Positions 22,500-34,219 of a DNA stretch of 64,000 nt are shown in pieces. A model generated the notes under the pieces. The model searched no databases, was not told where the DNA came from, and saw only the letters and a list, made by a program, of their open reading frames with translations. The first letter of the stretch is position 1. Every line of letters begins with the position of its first letter. The translations under genes and the position numbers were made by a program. The stretch is from Hysterangium stoloniferum (Eukaryota > Basidiomycota > Agaricomycetes > Hysterangiales > Hysterangiaceae). The stretch covers positions 434,001-498,000 of the forward strand of contig WHVD01000043.1 of NCBI GenBank assembly GCA_015178975.1, read 5' to 3'.

Positions 22500-23460
22500 G
22501 GCTAATCGTTATCTTGGGGTTCACGACGTAGCGGTGTAGTGTCACCAGGGCATGTCATATGTTGTTTGGTTAATGCGAAGGTACAAATGTGAACCCGACT
22601 TCTACTAGTAGCATTGGAAGCATGATCACTTTTTATCATCGCCGCGAACTCGGCAGTTTGTACTCCTACTGTACATGCGTTGAATACATTGTGAGGCACT
22701 AGCCTTAGCCAGACTGACTCCAAATCATTAACGATATTCGTTTTAAATAAAATATCAACGGAGTTCTGAACAATGGCTCCCCCAATCCTCCCCGGCTGCT
22801 ATTCTCTCGAGTTCGGTATTAAGGGATTCACTCGACAGTTTATCTGGGTCCGTGCTGAGTACATGTCGCCATTTAGATAGACGTCTCGTTCAGGCTGATC
22901 ATACCTTCAGGCCAGTGTTCAATCGACAAAATCCATCATCTTACAACCGAGGGTATTCAAACCGTGCGAGGCAATGTGTTGAACGAATTGTTTAAACTAA
23001 TTCTCTTCTTTTACCATTGCCACGACCTGTACAGCTTCTACGCGTTGATGCCATACCTGAGTTGAATACACTTGCCAGCACCGGCTAGACTAGCATCCTA
23101 TTTATAAATGACAATAATTTGAAACAGAGCGTGCCCTGGAGAGTTGAATGAAGCTACATAATTTGACACAATTCAAAAGCGAGGGTGGTCCCTTGTAATG
23201 ATCGCTGTGAGGTTCTCTACACTGGTGTTGAATGTATTCCGAGGCCCACTCGCCAAAATCACATCGCATATACTAACGACAACAATTTCAATGGAATATA
23301 ACTAGGACGTCTCAAAGATGGCGGTCCCACCGTTATTATCGTGTCATTTGTGTGGGAGAACAGGAAGCCGGGCCAAGCCATCGGAAAACACCATGATCAA
23401 GACACCAACATTTCTTCACATTGTCACGAGCTTTCACCTTGTATGAGAGAAACGTAGCTC
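22500..23460 (-). repeat. Family B copy at 22.5 kb
   Basis: Nucleotide-level match to 9600-10500 in the same orientation, including the GTCTCGTTCAGGC block (about 22884), the GTTCTCTACACTGGTGTTGAA block (about 23211) and the hydrophobic-start region near 23400. Minus frames are short and interrupted. Confidence 0.7.
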
Positions 23461-23778
23461 GTGGTCATGTCAGGTAGAATCACATATCAACTAAGAGCTG
23501 AAGAATACCCACGACCCGCCGCATATAACGCCTGGAAGATAACTATGAGGCGTCCAGACCGTTTCATCAAACACAATGTTGGTGGGGTTGGTCGGCGGAG
23601 GGGTGCTAGCCAAGGAGACACCGCCAGATGTCAATCTCAACATTGGCAAGGACTCAACAGTGCTTCACAATCCTTAATCTACCTTGCCATCGTCGAATCG
23701 AATGGCGACAGCAATCGATGAAAAGTGTGAGCTTGGTGCGAACAGTCCACTCAGCAGGATAGACAATAATAAGACTAG
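23461..23778. repeat. Low-copy block shared with 31.25 and 46.55 kb
   Basis: The block with CAGACCGTTTCATC and GCCAGATGTCAAT is repeated at 31251-31480 and 46555-46760, and more distantly at 27770 and 43160. A plus-strand frame (23461-23721, 86 codons, RPDRFIKHNVG) is shared in part with 31251-31454. Coding is uncertain. Confidence 0.5.
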
Positions 23779-24170
23779 TTGTACTCAAGTATAACTGATT
23801 ATGAATTATTTGTTCGTACGAACTCCGATGGACTTACTTCATTGCTCGAGCCGCGCATTATGTCACAATATGGAAGAAGAGAAGCGAGCATGGGGATGGT
23901 ATCGAGGCTGCGCAAGATGGTAGACGCAGATTCTGACTCGGAAGATCCAGCTATCAGCGCCAGAGTAACCATTATTATCTTGGCAGAATGCAAGAGCGGA
24001 TAATTTGGACTCGCTTCCATCAGAATCAGACTTGTACGACAGTTCCATAGGTGGAGGTAAGACGGTGCTATCAGGTAAAACAATGTGAACGTACCTTAAA
24101 ATGAACCCAATGAGCGAACCACATCGAGCTGGTAGATGTGTTGCAATTAAGGGTCTACGTGTGCTCAATA
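23779..24170 (-). pseudogene. Family A C-terminal exons, inverted fragment
   Basis: The reverse complement aligns with 9030-9370: an IYQLDVV stretch, an intron-like GTACGTTCAC...ACAAG segment, then SLILMEASPN, LALIAGSSESESAS and DTIPMLASLLPYCD. It lies back to back with the 5' end of family A copy 4. Confidence 0.65.
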
Positions 24171-25930
24171 CTTGGGAGGCTATCTATGATTCCCTGAGCA
24201 AAGAATCAATTACATTTGGCCATCCAGGGAATAATGCAGCTTGCTGTATGTACGTATGACGTGATACGCGGTTATATGTACAATTTGTCAATCCAAATTC
24301 TGATGAACACGCAAAAATCAAAATATTTGCAAGGCAGACCCCTATGTACCTCAATGAAATCTACAATGAGAACTTTGGTCTTACGTCACTCTTTGTCTTG
24401 CTCAGACGTTGCACAAAATTCAAACCGATTGATATGGCAAGGGTGAAGGAAGAAATCACGTTGCTTCCCATTAACCCGACTAGACTATCACTTGCCCTGG
24501 GTTTCTCCTCATTGAAATGTTGACAAATTAGACAGGGAGCGCACAGTCCTGCCAGAAAAAGTTTCAGGTTGACACTATGGCAACTTGAAAGCCACAGCGC
24601 GTAAGCATAGCTCTGGGCAGCATTTGTATTATTCATGGCAATGTCACTTCTCGAATATCAGAAAAGCGGTTTTGCTTTCAACTCTGACACTCAAGAAATA
24701 CTATACTATGAAGTGACAATGGACTAAACTTTTATTAGATACTATGTGAGCCTTCAGTGGAATGAGAAAGTAGCAAGGTAACCTCATTGCACTGGAGCCT
24801 ATAAGGTTCAAGGAAGGTGAGGGAACCTTGTGTGCGAAGGCAGGAATGAAACACTGTGTATCCGGTGTGAGCATGGCCGTGAGGCTGTACCTTGGTGTAA
24901 TTAACTCTCCAAGTGATGGCGGCAGAAAAGCGAGGTACCCCCTTCTGGTGTAAGTAAGACTGCTACCCACCAATGTCTACTACCAACGAGACGACTCTGG
25001 GGTGTAACAATTCGGCAACGGCTGGGAGCTGCTTTGAAGACATTGAGGAGCTGCCACCCTTAGTTTCCCCCGGTGTATTGAGCTCAGAGCAATCATTCAG
25101 ACGGGGATGAGAGAGATATTCAGGGAGAAGCTCTGAGAACAATGGGTTTGTAACGAACCCGACCATGATCTACGTTATCGGCCCCCTGATGATGAGCAGC
25201 ACATACAACTTTCTGAAAGCCATATAGAGGTCTGGGTTGACGAGTGGGTGAGTAAAGTAAAATGCTATATTCATGTGATCTGTGTCACATGTGGCACATT
25301 TCAGTGTCAAGGAGCAAAGACCTACCATGACCCACCCACTGTTGTTCAGATATCCACCAATACGACATCCAACCTCAGCCCGTATCATAGTCATGCCGAG
25401 GACTGGGGAATGATCTCACAGGGTTTTGTGACATCTTCAAGTATTGAAATTGGCCCCGGGTATTACTGTGGAGTCGGTTTGGAAAGGGTTGGGATCAAAG
25501 TCCTTCACAGTGCAAAGAATGCTTCGCTGATCGCAAAGCTGACAATATACGGGCAAATAATGAGTCAAATTTCTCAAGACAACAGTGCCTTGAGTAAGAT
25601 TGTACACAAGCATCTCACCCTGTCAAGATTGGGAAGACTAGTTCAAGAGAGCGTTGATTTAATGAGGTAGGGATACCTCAGCATCAATAATTGGATACAC
25701 TCGAAATACCTATGTCTAGTTGTAGACCTACATTACCTGCCTCAAATTCGGAGAAGAGCAAGGAGGATTTTGGATGATTTCCATGTCTCTTCCTTTCACA
25801 TGCAGCAGAGTAACAATGGCCATACTACCCAACTTATGCTACCTTTGGCTTTGGCCTTTAAGTGGTGTCCCGGTGGCTATTGGCCAGCTAGAGACACGTC
25901 AACTGTGATTACATCATCACTTTGCAATGT
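24121..25930 (+). pseudogene. Family A copy 4, 5' half, best-preserved middle exons
   Basis: Exon about 24125-24247 reads GRCVAIKGLRVLNTWEAIYD and FGHPGNN. After an intron starting GTACGT the next exon reads YNENFGLTSLFVLLRRCTKF. Introns 25248-25304 (57 nt) and 25667-25725 match copy 1 in place. Between them the frame is uninterrupted (CQGAK... through SSSIEIGPGYYCGVGLERVG to LGRLVQESVDLM), so the one-base loss at 8036 in copy 1 is secondary. The copy stops matching at about 25930 and passes into family B sequence. Function unknown. Confidence 0.6.
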
Positions 25931-26400
25931 TTTAATCAAAGTACGATTGCTGTTTCGTTCAGGCTCATCATCCCCTCAGTCTTCAATCGACAGCATTCGT
26001 GATCTTAAAACCGACGGCCGTTGCGAGTCACTGTGTTCCATTGAAAACGTGACACTGAAGCTGTCATAGGTCGAGAATATATAAGAGAGCATACAGTCAC
26101 TTGTCACCGTCGCCGCGAGCTCCGCATGTTGCACTGGTTGCTGCCATACATGCGTTGAATACACGGGCGCACCCATGGCCACACCATCTACGAATGGCAA
26201 TCATTTCAACCCGAACGGGGACAGAGAGTTCTATGGGGCTACATAATTGGAATCAATTTACCAACGAAAGTAATCACTTGTAATGATCGCTGCGAGCTTC
26301 TCTACGCTAGTGTTGAATACATTGCGAGCACTGCCCGTTTAATATACTTTATAACCGTATTGGTAAAGTTACCATGTTTTCATGCAGTTTAGTTAAAAGC
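25931..26400 (-). repeat. Family B partial copy
   Basis: Starts at TTTCGTTCAGGCTCATCATC and keeps the RPSVLRSRMLSIED frame on the minus strand (about 25976-26040). It is closely related to 42000-42390, where nearly every CG is TG or CA. Confidence 0.65.
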
Positions 26401-26407
26401 GCATAAA

Positions 26408-26794
26408 GTGGCTTTTCACCATCGCCGCAAGCTCTCCAGCTGCTACTCGATGACGTTATATATAGATATATTCGCGAGAAGCGGTAGATTCAAATACCCG
26501 AGTCAAATTCATGAACGAGGCTGGAATATTTTGTTTAACTTGTGGCAGAATCCTGACCATATGAGGCTAAGAATAACAGGCATACTGTCAAACCTATACT
26601 TGTTATGCCTTCACATCCTGCGTCAGCCGTACATCAAGAAAGTTGGAATATCAGTAAGTACGCCGTCTATATTGTCCAGAGCCATCTGGGAGAGCTCGCT
26701 AGTTCAGCTAGACACACTACTTTCGCGAGATCCCTATTTACTAGTCGTCAAAAAAGCTTACTATGGATCTAGGGAGGCTATGGAGTCTACATAA
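26408..26794 (+). CDS. Hypothetical 128-residue frame
   Basis: Open frame in segmentally duplicated DNA. The first 40 codons lie in family B tail sequence. From GRFKYPSQIHERGWNILFNL onward it matches 42410-42600, where the frame is broken. No motif is recognised, and it may be an exon of one of the amplified genes or chance. Confidence 0.25.
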   Translation: MAFHHRRKLSSCYSMTLYIDIFARSGRFKYPSQIHERGWNILFNLWQNPDHMRLRITGILSNLYLLCLHILRQPYIKKVGISVSTPSILSRAIWESSLVQLDTLLSRDPYLLVVKKAYYGSREAMEST

Positions 26795-26799
26795 TGGGT

Positions 26800-27420
26800 G
26801 TAGACATTCCCAAATCCCTTATGTGAACTGCGGTTAGAGCATCACTCTCTACGCGCCCCGCGCATAATTTGAGAAACGCTGTTTGATCTGGCGAACGTCC
26901 TGCCCCACAATTTGTCGTGATTTCTACTTAGATATCGCCGGCATACTTAGACCCAACTCGGAGGAGGATCTCATCATTTACCCTTTTTAGTTCGCTTTGG
27001 AGGGCGATTAACAGTTGCATAAATTTGCGTAGTTTGAGGGAATCCTAGAGCGCATACAAGCACTTCTTCTTGCTACAGCTCTGTGCTGAGTCTGTAACAA
27101 CACTGGGTCGATGATACCTTTGAATTTTTAAGGCTCGTGGTTTGTCACTTACATAGATATATCTCTCAGGAAATAATTATTCCCGGACCATGTGTGAACC
27201 GAACCGGGACGACTTTATTAGGAATTCTTGAACCAGTGACCAGGTGCGGCCTTTGCCACTGTCTTTGAAGGCAATTCCTGTCATTTTGGTCTAGTCCTAG
27301 GATGACAAAGTGTTATTGTCTCGAGAGTGATCCAAATTGTATTATAAAGGTTGCTGCACAGAATACTATCCCCAGAGTCATTACATTATGATACATTACC
27401 CCGGCAAGCATCGTATCTTC
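26800..27420. other. No gene seen
   Basis: Part of the segmental duplication. The counterpart near 42640-42800 has lost about 550 bp of it. No conserved frame. Confidence 0.45.
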
Positions 27421-27515
27421 TGCCTCCTTTGTGATGTGTGATGGCAATACCCGATGGTCAACTCAGAAATGCGTAGCAGGTCAGAGAACCTCATTAATTC
27501 CCGGAATGACAATCA

Positions 27516-27827
27516 TTAAAAACGAGAAAATGAAGGATGGGTTGGGGCATGACACTCAGAGCTGCGATGGACGACTATCGTGGGGGACGGAAGAGGGGCT
27601 GTCATGGCCACCTTTGTGAAGCTCACAGGGCACATTGTAGTGGGCAGTAGCACAGGGTCCGGGAACAAAGCAGAAAAAGAGGACATATGGGTATTACCAG
27701 CACGGTGAATCTGTACGTTCCAGACGAACTCCGCCTGCGATAGGTCGAGCTGCGAGGTCACAATCGTGGATCTACCTTGCCGTCGTCGCATTGAAGAGTC
27801 ATGTCCACGCATCAATAGCGTGAGCAT
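27516..27827 (-). CDS. Family D hypothetical frame, copy 1
   Basis: 103 codons. It aligns in frame with 42863-43330 through SSMRRRQGRSTIV, QLDL.QAEF, AGNT.MS.FSALFP and MCPVSFTKVAM. Most differences are single substitutions without frameshift, which favours past coding, but the plus strand is also partly open and no domain is visible. Confidence 0.35.
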   Translation of the reverse strand: MLTLLMRGHDSSMRRRQGRSTIVTSQLDLSQAEFVWNVQIHRAGNTHMSSFSALFPDPVLLPTTMCPVSFTKVAMTAPLPSPTIVVHRSSECHAPTHPSFSRF

Positions 27828-27929
27828 GGGGCGAAGATAATAATAAGGCTAGGTGTAAGCAAGTATTCACTGACATGGGATTATGCGTACAAGATATTGA
27901 AGCAAATTTTGAATGAACACGCCACAATC

Positions 27930-29480
27930 GAAGTTCAGCCCTTATCTCACTAAATATACCCTGATCACTGTGGTCTTACCTTACTCTTTGTCTTGTTCAG
28001 ACATTCAACAAAATTCAAGCCGTTTGATGTGGCAAGCATGAATAAAGAACCCTCGTTGCTTACCATTAACCTGACTACCCTATCATTGACCCGTGTTTCT
28101 GCTCATTGAAAGTTCGGACAAAGTTAAACACGAAGCGCACAATCTCGCCGGATAAAGTCGAGGTTGACAGCGCCAACTTCAATGCAGCACCCTGTGAACA
28201 TCGCTCTGGAGTGCATTGATATTATCCATGACAATGCCACTTCTCGAATGTCAGAAAAGACTCATTGCTGTCACTATGGGGTACAATTGACTAAATTATT
28301 ATTAGACGCTGTGTGACCTTTAAGAAGAAGCCGTAAGAAAGTAGTAGGGTAGCTGAGCGGACTGGACCCTTTATGGTTCAAAAAGGGGAAGGGGATGTTA
28401 TTTACAAAAGCAGGATGTCAGGCTGTAAATCTTGTGGACGCACGGCCACAAGGCTGTACCTTCGTGGAATTACATAACTCTCCGACTGACTGCAGCATAA
28501 ACGCGCACCCTTGGAGTGGAAGTACGATTGCTATCCACGAATGTTTACTTTCAACGAGCTGACTCTGGGGAATCACGATTTCGTCACGGCTGAATGGCAC
28601 CTTGAAGGCGTTGAGTAACTACCACCCTTAGTTTCCTCAGTTGTATTGAGCTCAGCGCAACAGGACAAGGCGTGCGTGGATGAGGAAAAGATTCTGGTTG
28701 AAGCTCAGGGAGCGATGGAGCTGTATATATCGTGGAAGCTATCTGCCACGTGCGTCCACAATCTGTAAAAGAGCTGACGGCGATCAGAGGTTACTTGGAC
28801 TTCTCATTACAACCATGCGTCGCGATATCACATCACACCAACCCAGAACAGACAATATCACCGACAACCACTTTACTTGTCTGAAGATCCTATACGGCTT
28901 CTCATGTGTTGTATCCAAGATCCATGATTTCGAGAGATTTCTGAAGCTGTATTGAAGGTTTTAGTGGACGACATAAATATGCATGTAGCGTCATTGCCAC
29001 GTCATATTGATTTGAGGACATCACATTCCCTGTTTTGGAGTATTTCCTGCTTGAAAACCTTCCTCGACGACATCACGCTTCTCGCTGATCACATAAACGA
29101 GCTGAATGTGGTTTTATCGCTCATTGGGCCCATCGTGCCGTACGTTCACATTATTTTACCTTCAGCACCGTCTTACATCCGCCTATGAAACCTTCCTACC
29201 AGTCTGACTCTGACCCACACGAATCCAAGTTGGGATCTCCTGGATTCTGGTGAGCGCATAATCGCTTTGACTCTGAAACTGAAAGCTGGATATTCCCACC
29301 CCGAATCCGCGTGTACCACAGTGCGCTGCCTCGATACCATCGCCATTCTCCTTTTCTCTTTCCACATTGTGGCATAATGTGCAGCTCGACCAATGACGAA
29401 TATATTAGTTACCACCTTGAGCGTTTGTGTTTCACCGTGCGTTCCTTCCTTTGTTTCGCCATGACACCTTCCACTCGTGT
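27930..29480 (+). pseudogene. Family A copy 5, internally deleted
   Basis: Has the FKPFDVAS exon (about 27975-28060) and the LVSSVVLSSAQQDK region (28620). It then jumps from KLRERWS directly into YIVEAICHVRP (about 28725), skipping about 900 bp present in copy 1. It goes on with VLVDDINMHVASLPRHIDLR, LADHINELNVV, the intron 29140-29202 and the C-terminal exon (LTLKLKAGYSHPES). The same deletion junction is in copy 6 (44.16 kb), so it predates the duplication. Confidence 0.55.
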
Positions 29481-29639
29481 GGGTCTAATTAGGCGCCCAT
29501 ATGAGTGTTGGGGAAACACGGCTGCCCTGACAAAGGTCTTGCACCATTGATTGGACACACTTCCTAGTCCTTTCTCTTCGATAATGCTGACACATATCAA
29601 CCAACCCAGGAGGACCCCAATTGCGTCGCCTTTTATTCA

Positions 29640-31100
29640 ACCCACTTTGTAGTCGAGGTTCCAGACATCATAAAGATATATGGCTTGAGCCGATGTAAGA
29701 ACGCATATAGTCACTTTGTATTGTCCCCGCGAGTTCTTCAGCCATCCACATACGTGTTTTAAATACATTTGAAGGCACTAGTCATTCCTGGACCAACCTC
29801 CGAACGAAGATATTATTGAAATCTGAGAAAGCCCGTCTCCATTTCGATGCATATGCCGTTCAGGCTCATGCTACCTTCACTCCAGTGTTCAATAGACTTC
29901 CATGATCTTATAACCGACGACCTTCACACCGTGTGAGGAACTGTTGGGCGAATTCCTTAAACCAATTCTACTTCATTCAAGAATTGACAACAAAGCTGGT
30001 AGAGATCGTAAGATATAAGAGCGCATACAGTAACTTTTCACCCTCGGGGAGAGCGTTGCAGGCTCCGCGCGTTTATGGCAATACCATTGTTGAATACACT
30101 TGCGGACACCACCAGTGGCTAGACTGACATCCTATTTATAAACGACAATCATTTCAAACAGAACGCGGATTTGAGAGTTGTATGAAGTTACACAATTTGA
30201 CCTAATGTAATGCAAAGATAGTCACTTGTGATTAAAGCTGCGAGGTTCTCACCACTGGTGTTGAATATATTGCGAGGACTGACCATGACGGGAGTCACAT
30301 CGGATTTACTAGCCAATTGTCATGTTCGACTGATCTCATTTCGAGTAGTCGCGAAACAGCCACTTGATTCAATCTAATATTACAGGGGGTATCGACTAGA
30401 TCCGCGGACCCCGCGAGGTCTGCAGCCGTCCCCATACGTGTGTTAAATACATTTGAGGGCACTAGTCATTCCTGAACTAACCTCCGAATGAACAACACCT
30501 GTTTAATGAAGATATTATTGAAGGTCTGAGAAAGGCCCCCCCCCCCGTCTCCATTTCGATGCATGTGTCGTTCAGGCTCATGCTACCTTCACTCCAGTAA
30601 TCGACTCGATCCATGATCTTATAGCCGACGACCTTCACACCGTGCGAGGAACTGTTCGGCGAATTCCTTAAACTAATTCTACTTCATTAAAAATTTGACA
30701 ACAAAGCTGGTAGATATCGCAAGATATAAGAGCGCATACAGTGACCTTTCACCCTCGGGGCGAGCGTTTCAGATTCCACGCGTTTATGGCCATACATTTG
30801 TTGAATACACTTGCGGATGCCACCAGTGGCTAGACTGACATCCTATTTATAAACGACAATCATTTTAAACAGAACGCGGATTTGAGAGTTGTATGGAGTT
30901 ACACAATTTGACTCAATTTAATGGCAAACATAGTCACTTGTATTAATAGCTGCGAGGTTCTCACCACTGGTGTTGAATATATTGCGAGCACTGACCATGG
31001 CGGGAGTCACATGGGATTTAATAGCCAATTGTCATGTTCGACTGATTTCATTTCGAGTAGTCGCGAACAGCCACTTGATTCAATCTAATATTAAAGAGTG
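29640..31100 (-). repeat. Family B, two tandem copies of about 690 bp
   Basis: Copies at about 29720-30405 and 30406-31100 in direct order, sharing AAATACATTTGA.GGCACTAG, the GTTGTATG.AGTTACACAATTTG block and the ACTGACCATG..GGGAGTCACAT end. A run of 11 C at 30537-30547 differs between copies. The second ends with a GTTCCTTCCTATGCGTAGTC piece of the family A tail. Confidence 0.75.
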
Positions 31101-31250
31101 CATCGACTAGATCCGTGGGCCTCTTGCACGTTAGTTGTCGCCACCTGTTCCTTCCTATGCGTAGTCGCCACACCTTTCACTGGTGGGTTGGTGCGTCGAC
31201 GACTCAAATTACGTCTCCGCTTTCCGGAATATAACGACTAGAAGATAACT

Positions 31251-31642
31251 ATGAGGCTTCCAGACCGTTTCATCCAACACAATGTTGGTGAGTTGGTCGC
31301 CGGAATGGTGCTAGCCAAGGAGATGCCGCCAGATGTCAATTTCAATATTGGTAAGGACTCACAGTCCTTCACACTCTTTAAGCTACCTTGCCATCGTCGA
31401 ATTGAATGGCCACACCAATTGATGAAAAGTGTGAGCTTGGTGCGAACAGGATAGACAATAATATGACTAGCTGTACTTAATTATGACTGATTATGAATTA
31501 TAGGCAAAATTTGTTTATACGAACTCCGATGGACTTACTGATGGATTGGTCATTGCTCGAGCCTCGCATATGTCACAATATGAAAGAAGAGACACGAGCA
31601 TGGCGATGGTATCGAGGCTGCGTACTATGGTACACGCAGCTT
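31251..31642. repeat. Block shared with 23.5 and 46.6 kb, ending at the Gypsy side
   Basis: Repeats RPDRFIQHNVGE and the inverted family A C-terminal exon (reverse complement, about 31495-31642). Homology stops abruptly at about 31642, after CACGCAGCTT, where the Gypsy-associated sequence begins. Confidence 0.6.
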
Positions 31643-32162
31643 GTAAGGTTCGGCTTTAAAGATAGCGTAATCCTTCGGTTTGAGCTTCTTACGAAGAGGA
31701 ACGAGCAGAGTAGGAATAGGCTCCAATTCGAAATAACTACTGTAGCTAATGGGTGGCTTCCCTATTTATGCTAACATTAATAGACTAAACCCCCTAACGA
31801 CAGATAATAGAAATGAAACAGTGTAATGATCGGAAAATTATCTACCCTCTCTTTACCCCCTGAGACAACGGCGGTAGTCCGCTCCGTGCCAAGTCCGCCA
31901 CCAGGTCCGCTCCCGTTACACCCGCCCTCCCACGCTGCAACGCAGCGTGCAATTCGCAGCGGGCTGGTTCAACGATGCAATATCAACACCCCCTGCTCCA
32001 GCTCGTCTAGGTCGTCACTCACGTAACCTCCATCGAGGTCCATCTTCTCCTGTTGACCATGATCAACTTCATGAGTCAATGCATCCGACCCATCTTTTGT
32101 CAACTGATATTGTTCCGCCTCCCGTAAGCACCTCTCCATTGCTTGCGATCCGTTTTGAGAAC

Positions 32163-33965
32163 CTAGAGCTGACACGCCCGTCCCCGGCTGAGTTTCCAGG
32201 CGGTGCAAAAACGACGATTCCAACGGCACGAAAGGACCCTGCTGCTGCCTCCTTCTCTGGCGAGGGTAGCAGTTGAGGCCTGGTTTTGGTTCCGTGACAT
32301 TAAGCTTCCCGGTACGTCCGGCCGTGGAGACAACCTATCTAGTAGTGATGAAGGTTGTTGTCTCTCCCTCCAGGCACGGGTCCGTTCCCTTCTACGAGGG
32401 TTGACAGCAGAGGTGGGTTGTGGTATGTTATTCTTCTGCTGTGCTTCAAGAAGTTGACGCTGCATAGTCTCGAATTGCTCCATACGCAATTCCCAGGCCA
32501 CCTGAACGCCTCGAAGAGCACTATCGCGAACAGCAGCCATTGTAGTCGTCAGAAACTCCGTGGATACTTGTGTTGGATACTCCTGAGCATCCATAGTGGG
32601 TGAATCTTGCGCAATGATTGGGACAGCTGAGCCAACATAAATAGAAGGTAAGTCCTCAGCGCTTGATTTGCAAGACACTTCCTGATGACACTCCGAGCTC
32701 AAAGACATCTTGGCGATTTCGATGCGATTCGAGAGCCGCCCTTGGCCCCTGGGCAATGATCGAACACTTGTAACACCTAGTGCCTCCAGGTAAGCCTTCA
32801 ATGGATGAACATGCTGAACAGCTTGATATGGCAACCAGGTAGTTTCTCCTGTGTTCCACAAGACCTCAAAGAAGGCCTCGAGACCCTTGCCTGAATGAGC
32901 AAGAATCTTCTTGACTGCCCACTCACGAGGCTGACTACCAAAACCAGGAATCTGCCTCAACTGCCTCCCTGGGAACAGACAATCATCATTCGGAATGTGT
33001 ATACGAAGCAACGAGGCATGAAAACTTGGGTTAATCCCCTGTTGCTTAAGCTCCCTTGACAGATCCAACTGGTATGTCACTCCTGGCTCCAGTACCCTGC
33101 TGATCCTAAAAGGTCCTATATATTTTGGCAGCAGTTTACGTGCCCGATTCTTTGGTAAGTGTAAGTTCTTCGTGGATAGATAAACCAAATCATTGACATT
33201 AAATTCAGCAGACCTCGGGTGTCGATTTGCCTGCCGCGTTTGCTTAACCCTGGCTGTCAGTATCTCATCATGCGCATTCATGATTGCTAGCTTCATCCAT
33301 TCTGCAAATTCAAGGACACCTGGACACTTTGTATTGTTGTCCCAGAGCAGTGGCCGTGGCAGCTGACCATAATTCAAAAAAAATGGTGAGAATCCAGTTG
33401 TTTCTGATGTAGCGTTATTCATCGCAAACTCAATAGCTGATAGCTTTGACACCCAATCTTTCTGGTTTGGTGCTACACATTGCCTAAGCATTTGTGTCAT
33501 TGTCCGATTTGCATGTTCGGTAGCGCCATCTGTTTGGGGGTGGTATGATGAAGACATCCGCAATTTGACTCCTATCAACCGATGAAGCTCCCTCCGAAAG
33601 ATACTTGTAAATAACGAATCTCGATCGCTAATGATTTTGTTGGGCAGCCCATGCAACTTGTAAACATGGTCGAAGATCACCTCAGCCATTTGAATAGCAG
33701 TATAGTTGCTGTGCACTGGTACCAAATGGACCATGCAAGTTAAATGGTCAATAATAACGCAGATGCTATCGAACTCTCCAAGGTGATTCCTAGACGCTGG
33801 CAAGGGTCCTACAAAATCAATCCCAATTGCCTCCCATGGCTGTGATGGCACTTCCATTGAGCAAAGTTGTCCCTGCGGTTTCTGTGTTTCAGATTTCGAA
33901 GTGGCACACACACTGCATGACTTGCAAAATAATTCAACATCCTTGGTTAATAACGGCCACCACAC
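32163..33965 (-). CDS. Gypsy integrase with chromo-like domain and long C-terminal tail
   Basis: A 600-codon frame, truncated at its N-terminus by the Tc1 insertion at 33980. It starts with MWWPLLTKDVELFCKSCSVC, the second half of the H2C2 zinc finger. The DDE core shows GIDFVGPLP (first Asp), IISDRDSLF (second Asp) and TEHANRT (Glu), with 35 residues between the last two. Then come the GPF-like segment KYIGPFRISRVLE and a chromo-like module (EVLWNTGETTWLPY). About 200 further residues, rich in Gln, Ser and Arg, follow; these are unusual in length. No stop interrupts the frame, so this part is younger or less mutated than gag-RT. Confidence 0.9.
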   Translation of the reverse strand: MWWPLLTKDVELFCKSCSVCATSKSETQKPQGQLCSMEVPSQPWEAIGIDFVGPLPASRNHLGEFDSICVIIDHLTCMVHLVPVHSNYTAIQMAEVIFDHVYKLHGLPNKIISDRDSLFTSIFRRELHRLIGVKLRMSSSYHPQTDGATEHANRTMTQMLRQCVAPNQKDWVSKLSAIEFAMNNATSETTGFSPFFLNYGQLPRPLLWDNNTKCPGVLEFAEWMKLAIMNAHDEILTARVKQTRQANRHPRSAEFNVNDLVYLSTKNLHLPKNRARKLLPKYIGPFRISRVLEPGVTYQLDLSRELKQQGINPSFHASLLRIHIPNDDCLFPGRQLRQIPGFGSQPREWAVKKILAHSGKGLEAFFEVLWNTGETTWLPYQAVQHVHPLKAYLEALGVTSVRSLPRGQGRLSNRIEIAKMSLSSECHQEVSCKSSAEDLPSIYVGSAVPIIAQDSPTMDAQEYPTQVSTEFLTTTMAAVRDSALRGVQVAWELRMEQFETMQRQLLEAQQKNNIPQPTSAVNPRRRERTRAWRERQQPSSLLDRLSPRPDVPGSLMSRNQNQASTATLAREGGSSRVLSCRWNRRFCTAWKLSRGRACQL

Positions 33966-33980
33966 ATTGGTTCACAAATA

Positions 33981-34194
33981 CAGTAGGCAACAAAACCCTT
34001 ACAATGTTTTGCACTTTTTGAAAGACATGGCTATTCCTCCAGAAATAAATTCTGTAAATTGCTGAAAATATTATGTAATATACTTCAACATCATACCTTC
34101 CAGAAATGCACAGCCACAAGGCACCATGTCCTTATTTGGTAAGTCCACATCACACACAAACCAATAGCTCATTGTAAGGGTTTTGTTGCACACT
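33981..34194. repeat. Tc1-type element, left inverted repeat
   Basis: 214 bp matching the complement of 35370-35582. Its outer end carries CAACAAAACCCTTACAATG, and its inner end the same motif inverted, CATTGTAAGGGTTTTGTTG (about 34170-34188), so the repeat itself looks like a small inverted-repeat element. Confidence 0.92.
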
Positions 34195-34219
34195 ATTTTG
34201 AGACTATTATTACAAGAAA

